The notes under the pieces are model-generated. The model did no database searches. It was not told the origin of the DNA and saw only the letters and a list, made by a program, of their open reading frames with translations. Positions 16,636 to 24,217 of a DNA stretch of 64,000 bases are shown here, in pieces. This DNA comes from Caldilineae bacterium. GTDB lineage: Bacteria; Chloroflexota; Anaerolineae; Epilineales; Epilineaceae. The first letter of the stretch is position 1. Each line of letters opens with the position of its first letter. A program made the translations under genes and the position numbers. The stretch is taken from positions 1-64,000 of the forward strand of contig JACKBJ010000002.1 in NCBI GenBank assembly GCA_020634625.1, in the 5' to 3' direction.

Positions 16636-18309
16636 ATGAACCGCATGTCGACCCCAGAGACCTCGAAGCCGCTGCCTTGGGCCGACGCGCCCGCGCTCGC
16701 CCCCACGCTCGCCCCCACGCCCGCCCCCGAGGCTGCCCTCGAGCCCGGCGATGTGCCCGGCCCCGCGGCCGCTCCCGCCGGCCGCCGCGCCGTCGTCATC
16801 GGCAGCGGCTTCGGCGGCCTGGCGGCGGCGGTGCGCCTGCAGGCCATGGGCTACCAGACCACCATCCTGGAGAAGCGGGCCCGGGTCGGCGGCCGGGCCT
16901 ACCAGCTGCGGCAGGCCGGATACACCTTCGACATGGGCCCCAGCCTGATCACCGCGCCCGAGGTCATCCAGTCGGTCTTCGAGGTGGCCGGCAAGCGCCT
17001 GGAGGACTACCTCGACCTGATTCCGCTGGACCCCTACTACCGCATCTACTTCCACGACGGCAGCCAGATCGACTACTCGGGCGATGCCGAGCGGATGAAG
17101 GCCCAGATGCGCGTCTTCGCGCCGCGCGACGCCGATCGCTACGACGCCTTCATGCGCGCCATCGAGCCGATCCACCAGGCCATCATCGTCGACCGGCTGG
17201 GCGCCCAGCCCTTCGACACGCTGCGCTCGATGATCGATTTCATCCCCAAGGCGATCAAGCTGGGCGCCTTCCTGCCGGTGACGACCTTCGTGCGGCGCTT
17301 CTTCAAGGACCCGCGCCACCACTTCATGTTCAGCTTCCACCCGCTGTTCATCGGCGGCAACCCCTTCCGCTCGCCTTCGGTCTACCTGTCGATCCCCTAC
17401 CTCGAGCGGGCGGGCGGGGTCTGGTTCACCCGCGGCGGCATGTACAGCCTGGTGGAGGCCTTCGCTCGGCTCTTCGAGGACATCGGCGGAACGATTCGCT
17501 GCGGCGCGGGCGTCGACGAGATCCGGGTCGAGGACGGCCGGGCGGTGGGCGTGCGCCTGGGCCAGGAGACGATCGCGGCCGACCTGGTGGTGTCCAACGC
17601 CGACCTGGGCTTCACCTACTCCCGGCTCATCGCGCCGGAGCACCGCCGCAAGTGGACCGATCGGCGGATCGACAGGCTGGACTACACCATGAGCTGCGTG
17701 GTGCTCTACATCGGCGCGCGCAAGCAGTGGCCCAAGCTGGCCCACCACACGCTGATCCTGTCCAAGCGCTACAAGGCGCTGCTGCACGACATCTTCCAGA
17801 GCAAGGTCCTGGCCGAGGACTTCAGCCTGTACCTGCATGCCCCCACCCGCACCGACGGCTCGATGGCGCCCGAGGGCGGCGAGAGCCTCTACGTGCTGGT
17901 CCCGGTGCCCAACCTGCGCGCCGGCATCGACTGGTCGGTCGAGGCCGAGCCCTTCACCAACCGGGTCCTCGACTTCCTCGAGGCCTGGGGCCTGGACGGC
18001 CTGCGGGAGCACCTCGAGGTGCTCGAGGTCATGACCCCGGACGACTTCGAGCAGGACCTGTCGAGCTACGTCGGCAACGCCTTCGGCATCGAGCCCAAGC
18101 TGACCCAGACGGCCTGGTTCCGTCCGCACAACGCCAGCGAGGACATCGACGGGCTGTACTTCGTCGGCGCCGGCACCCATCCCGGCGCCGGCGTGCCGGG
18201 CGTGCTGCTCTCGGCCGAGGCCAGCCTGAACGCCATCCGGCGCGACGAAGCGCTGCGCCAGGCGGGCGTGGCCGGCGCGAGCGGCGGCGCGGCCGGCGGG
18301 ATGCGCTAG
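16636..18309 (+). CDS. crtI: phytoene desaturase (CrtI type)
   Basis: The 557-aa FAD-dependent enzyme converts phytoene stepwise to lycopene. The FAD motif VVIGSGFGGLAAAVRLQAMG lies at about residue 51, with ILEKRARVGGRAYQLRQ and FDMGPSLITAPEV following. The ending GLYFVGAGTHPGAGVPGVLL is the standard bacterial CrtI signature. Unusually, the fold is preceded by a ~50-residue Ala/Pro-rich extension with repeated APT/PAP units. An in-frame ATG at 16645 is an alternative start but still leaves most of the extension. It lies directly downstream of crtB and is probably co-transcribed under CarH control. Compared with the desaturase at 11287, this copy is the better candidate for the general phytoene desaturase. 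Confidence 0.88.
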   Translation: MNRMSTPETSKPLPWADAPALAPTLAPTPAPEAALEPGDVPGPAAAPAGRRAVVIGSGFGGLAAAVRLQAMGYQTTILEKRARVGGRAYQLRQAGYTFDMGPSLITAPEVIQSVFEVAGKRLEDYLDLIPLDPYYRIYFHDGSQIDYSGDAERMKAQMRVFAPRDADRYDAFMRAIEPIHQAIIVDRLGAQPFDTLRSMIDFIPKAIKLGAFLPVTTFVRRFFKDPRHHFMFSFHPLFIGGNPFRSPSVYLSIPYLERAGGVWFTRGGMYSLVEAFARLFEDIGGTIRCGAGVDEIRVEDGRAVGVRLGQETIAADLVVSNADLGFTYSRLIAPEHRRKWTDRRIDRLDYTMSCVVLYIGARKQWPKLAHHTLILSKRYKALLHDIFQSKVLAEDFSLYLHAPTRTDGSMAPEGGESLYVLVPVPNLRAGIDWSVEAEPFTNRVLDFLEAWGLDGLREHLEVLEVMTPDDFEQDLSSYVGNAFGIEPKLTQTAWFRPHNASEDIDGLYFVGAGTHPGAGVPGVLLSAEASLNAIRRDEALRQAGVAGASGGAAGGMR

Positions 18310-18488
18310 CGCCGCGCCAGGCGCCGAACTCGGCGATCCGGTCCGAGGTGCATTGCGATGTCGATGGCCCCGCCGGGGCGTGTATCATGGCTACCGGCGA
18401 AGCCAACCCGTGCCCAGCCGCAACGTGGTGCTCCGAGACCGGCCGAGCCCGCGCCGGTCCCAGCCCCTTCACCGCCAAGGATCCCGCC

Positions 18489-20504
18489 ATGATGCCCTCC
18501 ATGTCCGGCCCCGCTGCGGCCGACGCGCCGGCCGCCCGACCGCTCTCGATCGCCCCGGCGACCCTCGCCGAGGCCCTCGGCCAGCTCGTCGGCCGGCATG
18601 GCGAGGCCGAGCGTGCGCGGATCGCGCGCGGTCTGGCCCAGGTGGCCGCGCGCTGGACCCAGGCCGATGGTGACGCCGCGGCGTTCCTGTCCTTCTGCCT
18701 CGACGCCTACGTCGCCGAGCCCGAGGCGCGCCGGCAGCTCCTGGAGCGACTCGAGACGACGCTCGACCTGATCTCCGGTCACCTCCTCGAGATCCGACGC
18801 GGCCTGCGGCGCTGGTCCGACCTGGTGGTCGAGCGGGCGCCGGCCATCGACGACCTGGCCGCCACCTTCGACCCGGCGCCCGACCTCGACGAGCAGTGGT
18901 ATGCGCAGAAGCTGGGCTTCGTGGCCCTGCTGAACTTCGCCCGGCCGAGCCTGGCCGAGATGTTGGCCGAGGGTCCCGCCTGGGACGATGCGGACTGGGC
19001 GGCGGCGCGCGTGGCGCAGCACTTCGGGCCGCGCGTTCCGGCCGAGGTCGGCCAGCGTGCCCGCAGGCTGCAGCACCGGGCCGGCAGCTTCGTCGACGGC
19101 TTCCATGTGCCGGTCGGCTCGATGGTCGATGCGGCGGGCAAGCGCTGGTTCGAGCCCGGCCGCAAGCTGGTGGCGCACTGGCTGATCCGCGAGCAGATCA
19201 AAGCCGGCTACGCCGAGCCCGGCGGCCTGGCCCTGCAGCGGGCGCTGGGCTGGGTGATGCGCCGGCACATCGACGGCTCGATCCCGCGTGCCGTGATGGA
19301 CGGCAGGAGCGACGCGGCCTGGGACCCGGAGTCCAACCGCCTGGCCGGCCAGGCGCCGGCCGAGGCCGACACCGTCGGCCTGGAGCGCTACGAACGCTGG
19401 CTGGACGTCTTCGCCGCCGCCCGCGCCTACGACGCCCACCACCCCGAGCATCCGACCGCCATCGCGCGCACCTTCGAGCTCGAGCGCGAGATTCCCGAGG
19501 CCGAGGTCGAGCGCCTGTTGGTCGAGCTGCTCGAGTCGCCGGTGCGGGCCGAGCTGGCCGGCCGGGTCGCCGCGCGCCTGGGGCGGCCGCTGGAGGCCCA
19601 CGACATCTACTACGAGGACCTCCTGCCCAAGCCGGCCGCTGCCGAGCTCAACGCCCGGCTGGCCGGATTCTATCCGGATGCGGCCAGCCTGGAGCGCAAG
19701 CTGCCGGAGCTCTTGCGTCACCTGGGCTGGTCGGACGAGGACGCCGAGTTCTTCGGCCGCCGCGTCAAGGTCGAGATCGCGCGCGGGCCAGGCCACGCCA
19801 TGCCGGCCGGCCGGCCCGAGATGCCGGTCTGGCTGCGCACCAACAGCCTGGACGGCGAGCTGGGCTGGGACGGCTTCGACATCGCGATGCACGAGCTGGG
19901 CCACAACCTCGAGCAGCTGTGCAGCATGCACCGGGTCTCGCGCCCGGCCCTGCGCGGCGTGCCCAACAACGCCTGCACCGAGGCCTTCGCCTTCCTCTAC
20001 CAGGCCCAGGCGCCGCGGGCCATCGGCCTCGACCAGAGCCGGGAGGGTCTGGACCCCTTCGACGCCGGCGCCATCTCGGCCCTGCTGGCCGCCTGCCAGA
20101 TCGCCGGCCCGGGCCTGCTCGAGCTGCAGGCCTGGCGCTGGCTCTACGCCAACCCGGAGGCCGACGCGGCCGGCCTGCGCCAGACCGTCCTGCGCCTGGC
20201 CGGCGAGCTCTGGGACCGCTACTACGCCCGAGACTACGGCCCGGACCGCTACCACCTGCTGGCCGCCTACCAGCACATGGTCGCCTACCCGCTCTACCTG
20301 CCCGACTACGCCCTGGGCCACATCGTCAGCCACCAGATCGCCTCGAGGCTGCGCGACCGCGACCTCGCGGCCGAGACGCTGCGCATCTGCGCCATCGGTC
20401 GGGTCACGCCCGATCTCTGGCTGCGCCGTGCCGTCGGCGAGGGCCTGTCGACGGCGCCGCTCGTGCGCGACGCGGAGCTGGCGCTGGGCCGGCTCCGAGG
20501 CTGA
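18489..20504 (+). CDS. M3-like zinc metallopeptidase (oligoendopeptidase)
   Basis: The 671-aa protein carries the zinc site HELGHN in AMHELGHNLEQLCSMH, with a third-ligand candidate Glu in NNACTEAFAFLYQ downstream, matching the spacing of peptidase family M3 (thimet oligopeptidase/PepF). The rest is largely helical, as expected for the deep-channel M3 fold, and there is no signal peptide, so a cytoplasmic oligopeptidase is likely. The ATG at 18489 follows an AAGGAT site (18475-18480). A TATCAT -10-like box lies at 18383-18388. The length is near the usual 600-700 aa. A more distant M3-related subfamily is possible because the sequence away from the zinc site is not close to PepF. Confidence 0.75.
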   Translation: MMPSMSGPAAADAPAARPLSIAPATLAEALGQLVGRHGEAERARIARGLAQVAARWTQADGDAAAFLSFCLDAYVAEPEARRQLLERLETTLDLISGHLLEIRRGLRRWSDLVVERAPAIDDLAATFDPAPDLDEQWYAQKLGFVALLNFARPSLAEMLAEGPAWDDADWAAARVAQHFGPRVPAEVGQRARRLQHRAGSFVDGFHVPVGSMVDAAGKRWFEPGRKLVAHWLIREQIKAGYAEPGGLALQRALGWVMRRHIDGSIPRAVMDGRSDAAWDPESNRLAGQAPAEADTVGLERYERWLDVFAAARAYDAHHPEHPTAIARTFELEREIPEAEVERLLVELLESPVRAELAGRVAARLGRPLEAHDIYYEDLLPKPAAAELNARLAGFYPDAASLERKLPELLRHLGWSDEDAEFFGRRVKVEIARGPGHAMPAGRPEMPVWLRTNSLDGELGWDGFDIAMHELGHNLEQLCSMHRVSRPALRGVPNNACTEAFAFLYQAQAPRAIGLDQSREGLDPFDAGAISALLAACQIAGPGLLELQAWRWLYANPEADAAGLRQTVLRLAGELWDRYYARDYGPDRYHLLAAYQHMVAYPLYLPDYALGHIVSHQIASRLRDRDLAAETLRICAIGRVTPDLWLRRAVGEGLSTAPLVRDAELALGRLRG

Positions 20505-20632
20505 CGAGGCCGAGGCGCGGCGCGGGGTGGGCGGGGACGCTTCTGCAACGCAGGCGACCTAGCATCGACCGGCAGCCGAGATCGGCTCCATCGACGCTCA
20601 CCATCCCGCCCAGCCAACCGAGGGGACACACC

Positions 20633-21160
20633 ATGCGCAGCTTCAGCGTCCGATCGCTCCACGCGGCCGCCACCGGGCTCATCCTGCTCACCGGCTCCAT
20701 CGCGGCCATCGCCCGCGCCGACGAGGTCACCCCGTCGCCCGTCTACAGCATCCCCTGCTCGCTCACGGTCGACGAGGAGTGGTGCCAGCAGGAGGCGCCG
20801 CCGCTCGCCACGTCCAGCCCGGGGAAGAAGCCGCGCATCGTCGTCAACGCGAACGCGGTCGCCACGGCCGCCGCCATGTGCGCCGACTCGGGCGGGGTGC
20901 GGGTCTCGGCGGAAGCCTACTGGACCCGATCCCGCTCCTGCTACACCTCGCTGATCGCCGCGCCTCCGTACACGCTGACCCAGAGCGGCGTGATGCTGCA
21001 GCGCCATGGGAGCATCGAAGAGCGGCCCTTCGAGGAATGCATGGACGATCTGACGGACTACGAGGTCTTCATCGAGGTCGACGATCGCGTCGACGATCCC
21101 TACCGGGTGACCTATGGCGCGGCCCGGGTCACGTTGAGCTGCTGCGAGATCTGCCGCTAG
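20633..21160 (+). CDS. small secreted cysteine-containing protein, unknown function
   Basis: A 175-aa protein with a clear signal peptide (residues 1-30: basic start, LILLTGSIAAIA core, ARADE cleavage region). The mature part has eight cysteines, including a terminal CCEIC, and is rich in acidic residues (ECMDDLTDYEVFIEVDDR). The ATG follows a GAGGGG site. No family is recognised. The last 32 nt overlap the end of the convergent glycosyltransferase gene. Disulphide stabilisation outside the cell is inferred. Confidence 0.6.
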   Translation: MRSFSVRSLHAAATGLILLTGSIAAIARADEVTPSPVYSIPCSLTVDEEWCQQEAPPLATSSPGKKPRIVVNANAVATAAAMCADSGGVRVSAEAYWTRSRSCYTSLIAAPPYTLTQSGVMLQRHGSIEERPFEECMDDLTDYEVFIEVDDRVDDPYRVTYGAARVTLSCCEICR

Positions 21161-23111
21161 GCGGGTTGCGACGCGATCCGTCGGGCGGGCGCTCGGCGAG
21201 CGCCCGCCAGCCGCTGCCGCGCTCGCCGGCCAGCCCTGCCAGGCCTTCGTCCAGCCCGAAGAGCCAGCGCCAGGCGCGGTGGACGGGGCGACTTCGACCC
21301 AGCCAGCCCATGGCGCGCCGGCGCCGCGTGCCCCGCGGCGCCCGGAGCGCCGGCCGCTGCATCCAGCGGTCGTAGAGCCGGCCGAAGGGCCAGCCCCAGG
21401 GCTCCAGCCGCAGGAGGCTCAGGTCGGCGGCCTCGATGCCGGCGCGCAGCGAGGCCCGATCGTAGCGGCGGTGGTGGCCGACCGCCCGGTCGAAGGCGTC
21501 CAGGCGCGCCGGGCCGGCCGGCACCGTCAGCGCCAGGCGGCCGCCGGGCGCCAGCACCCGCCGCAGCTCGCGAAGCGCCGCGGCGTCGTCGGCGACGTGC
21601 TCCAGCAGCTCGCCGGCCGTCGCCCCGGCCAGGCCGCCATCGGCCAGGGGCAGCGCCAGGGCATCGGCCACGAAGACGTGGAGGCCATCGGCCAGCCCGG
21701 CCCGCCGGGCGCGGTCACGCGTCAGCCCGACCCGCTGCGGGTCGCGATCGAAGGCCAGCACCGCGGGCCCGGCCGCGGCGAGCTTCAGCGCCACGCTGCC
21801 CGGTCCGCAGCCGGCGTCGAGCAGCGGGCCCGGCGACGCGGGCCGGGCGGATGCCTCGAGCAGCGCGGCGGCCAGCCGGTCGGTGCGCCAGGCGTGCCGC
21901 GGGCCGCTGTGCCGCGCCGCGTCGCACGCATCCACCGACGCGCGGTCTGGCCGCGCCGGGTCGAACGCGGCGAGCAGCGCGCTCAGGTCGGCCAGCAGCC
22001 GGCGGCCCAGGATCTCGGGCGCGAAGCGCGCGTCCCAGGCCGCCTGACCGGCCGCGGCCAGGCGCGCCCGGGTCGCCGGATCGTCGGCCAGCTGCGCGAT
22101 GGCCGCCGCCAGCGCCGCCGGATCCGCCGCCGGGACCGTCCAGACCTCCTCGCCCGGCCGGAGCAGCGCGCGCAGGGCCGGCGTATCGGCGCTGAGGACC
22201 GGTCGGCCGGCCGCCAGCGCCGCGTAGACCTTGAAGGGCAGGACCCGCCGCGCCTTGGCCTGGTCGCCGAAGATGCCCAGGCAGAGTCCGGCCCCGGCCA
22301 GATGCTCGCGGGCCAGTCGCTCGGCCGGCATCCAGGTCGGCAGGAAGCGCAGGTTGGGCAGCCCCATCCGCTCGGCCCGGGCGCGAATCGCGGCATGGGT
22401 CTGCCCTTCGCCCACCAGCTCGAAGACGATGTCGCGCCGTTCGGCCAGGCGCGCCGCCGCGTCCAGCACGGTCTCCAGGCCGTGCAGCGGGATGAACTGG
22501 CCGGCGTAGACCACCCGCAGCGGCCGCTGCGGGTCGGGCGCCGTGGCCTGGTAGGGCGGCGTGTGGCTGCGGTAGACCGCCGGCGCGCCGGCCGGCACCA
22601 GGATCGTCGCCTCGGGCGCCAGACCCAGCTCGCGCGCCCAGGCCAGGCCATGCTCCGGCGTGTCGACCAGCACCCGGTCGGGCAGCGCGAAGAGGCGCCG
22701 CTCGAGGGCCTCCAGCAGGCGCGCGCGCAGCGTGTCGGGACGGGCCAGGCCGCGGTCGCGCAGGGTCTCGCCGATCGAGACCAGCGGGTCGAAGACCAGC
22801 GGAACGCCGCGCCGGTCGGCCAGCCGGCGGGCCAGCGGCAGGTCGAGGTGGGCGGTCGAGCCGACGAGCATCAGGTCGTAGGCCGCCTGACGCCGGTGCC
22901 GCGCGATCAGGCGGAGCCAGGCGGCGGCTTGGCGGCCGGCCGCCGCCAGCGCCGCCCCGCGCCCGCGTGCCGCCCCGAGCTTGGCGCCGGTGTCGCGCCA
23001 GAGCGCGACCTGGCACTCGACCAGCTCGACCCCGGCCGCGCGCAGGGCGGCCTGGACGATCGCGTTGCGCCCGCCCTCGCGGTCGTAGCAGCCGAAGTAG
23101 AGGACGCGCAC
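21129..23111 (-). CDS. GT4-like glycosyltransferase fused to SAM-dependent methyltransferase
   Basis: A 660-aa two-domain protein starting at GTG 23111. Residues 1-385 form a GT-B glycosyltransferase: an amino-terminal Rossmann half (MRVLYFGCYDREGG...), then RVVYAGQFIPLHGLETVL, FELVGEGQTH and LPFKVYAALAAGRPVLSAD, the sugar-nucleotide half. Residues 405-590 form a class I methyltransferase with motif I LLDAGCGPGSVALKL and LLEHVADDAAALRELRRVL. The two activities would modify the same glycan, for example an O-methylated sugar on a lipid-linked or surface polymer. It lies 10 bp after the GT2 gene and is probably cotranscribed. The carboxy-terminal ~40 residues are Arg/Ser-rich and overlap the convergent secreted-protein gene; they may not be functional. 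Confidence 0.8.
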   Translation of the reverse strand: MRVLYFGCYDREGGRNAIVQAALRAAGVELVECQVALWRDTGAKLGAARGRGAALAAAGRQAAAWLRLIARHRRQAAYDLMLVGSTAHLDLPLARRLADRRGVPLVFDPLVSIGETLRDRGLARPDTLRARLLEALERRLFALPDRVLVDTPEHGLAWARELGLAPEATILVPAGAPAVYRSHTPPYQATAPDPQRPLRVVYAGQFIPLHGLETVLDAAARLAERRDIVFELVGEGQTHAAIRARAERMGLPNLRFLPTWMPAERLAREHLAGAGLCLGIFGDQAKARRVLPFKVYAALAAGRPVLSADTPALRALLRPGEEVWTVPAADPAALAAAIAQLADDPATRARLAAAGQAAWDARFAPEILGRRLLADLSALLAAFDPARPDRASVDACDAARHSGPRHAWRTDRLAAALLEASARPASPGPLLDAGCGPGSVALKLAAAGPAVLAFDRDPQRVGLTRDRARRAGLADGLHVFVADALALPLADGGLAGATAGELLEHVADDAAALRELRRVLAPGGRLALTVPAGPARLDAFDRAVGHHRRYDRASLRAGIEAADLSLLRLEPWGWPFGRLYDRWMQRPALRAPRGTRRRRAMGWLGRSRPVHRAWRWLFGLDEGLAGLAGERGSGWRALAERPPDGSRRNPPSGRSRSSST

Positions 23112-23121
23112 CCGCGGGCGC

Positions 23122-24069
23122 TCAGAGCTGGGTCCGCTTGACGATCAGGTCGGCCAGCAGGCCGATCACCAGCACCTGCAGGCCGGTCACCAACAGCGCC
23201 AGCGTGACCGAGCGCATCGGGGGCACGGGCCAGGTCAGCCCCTGGTAGAGCCAGACGTCCAGCACGACGTACTTGGCCGTCGCCACGCTCAAGAGGAGCA
23301 GCGCCAGCGGGAGGAAGATCTTGAGCGGGTTGAAGTACATCACCGTGCGCACGATCAGCGAGAGGTAGTTGTAGCTGTCGCGCAGCGGATGGAAGGTCGA
23401 ATGGCCGACCCGCGGATAGTAGTCGATCGGCAGCCACTTGACGGTGAAGCCGCTGGCCAGGAAGGCGATGGTGATGGTGCTGACCCAGGAATGGGTGGTC
23501 GGCAGGATCGGCAGGAAGCGCAGGGTCCCGTCGCGGCGCTGGGCCCGCAGGCCCGAGTTGAGGTCGGGGATGCGCGAGCCGGTCATGTACTCGGCCAGGC
23601 GCCGCAGCAGCCACTTGGCCGGCCGGCGCAGCCAGCGGACGGTGCCCGCCTCGACCCGGCGCGCCCCGATGACCATGTCGGCGCCGGCGTCGATCATCGC
23701 CAGCATCTCGGGCATGCGGTCGTTGGGATAGGTGCGGTCGGCGTCGGTGAAGACCACCACCGCGCCGCGCGCGGCCTTGACGCCGGTCGTGCGCGCCGCG
23801 CCCGTGCCGCGGTTGAAGGGGTGCTCGAGCAGGCGCACCCCGTCGCGCTGGCGCACGAGGTCGGGCGTCCCGTCCTTGGACCCGTCGTCGACGACGATGA
23901 TCTCGTAGCGGTAGCCGCTCGCGTCCATCGTGCGGCGGATGTCGTCCAGGTCGTCGCCGATGGCCGCCCGCTCGTTGTAAGCCGGCAGGATCACGCTGAC
24001 GTCGACCCGCGCGTCCTCGCCGCTCGCATCGGCCGGCACCAGCAGACCGGGCTTGGATCCTTCCGTCAT
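23122..24069 (-). CDS. GT2 glycosyltransferase, polyprenyl-phosphate type, membrane anchored
   Basis: The 315-aa DPM1/GtrB-like enzyme has a GT-A domain (about 22-230) with VSVILPAYNERAAIGDDL, IIVVDDGSKDGTPDLV, the metal-binding DADRTYP (DxD-like) and a GTGAARTTG segment. Two membrane helices (about 255-275 and 285-307) close the protein. Such enzymes charge undecaprenyl phosphate with a sugar for transfer on the outer face of the membrane. The ATG at 24069 is preferred over an upstream in-frame start because GAGGAG precedes it by 7 nt. A TAGGAT -10-like box lies about 85 nt upstream. The GT-methyltransferase fusion follows in the same direction. Confidence 0.85.
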   Translation of the reverse strand: MTEGSKPGLLVPADASGEDARVDVSVILPAYNERAAIGDDLDDIRRTMDASGYRYEIIVVDDGSKDGTPDLVRQRDGVRLLEHPFNRGTGAARTTGVKAARGAVVVFTDADRTYPNDRMPEMLAMIDAGADMVIGARRVEAGTVRWLRRPAKWLLRRLAEYMTGSRIPDLNSGLRAQRRDGTLRFLPILPTTHSWVSTITIAFLASGFTVKWLPIDYYPRVGHSTFHPLRDSYNYLSLIVRTVMYFNPLKIFLPLALLLLSVATAKYVVLDVWLYQGLTWPVPPMRSVTLALLVTGLQVLVIGLLADLIVKRTQL

Positions 24070-24217
24070 CACGCATCTCCTCGCTGTTGGGGTTCCGAGT
24101 ATCGCGGCGCGGCCGCCAGCCTGACGCCTGCCGTGATGACGCAAAGATCCTAGCATCGCTGTCAGCCGCTGTCGCCTCGCGCGCGGGAGCGCGCCGGCCG
24201 CGGCCTCGGTCGCGGCC

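Noticed and set aside
16677..18480. Very long Arg/Pro/Gly-rich frame continuous with the M3-like peptidase
   Set aside because: An out-of-frame reading of crtI joined by chance to the peptidase gene; its own composition is not protein-like.
18386..18488. Alternative leaderless start at ATG 18387 for the M3-like peptidase, 34 residues longer
   Set aside because: The ATG overlaps the TATCAT box itself, leaving no room for transcription to start before it; ATG 18489 has an AAGGA site.
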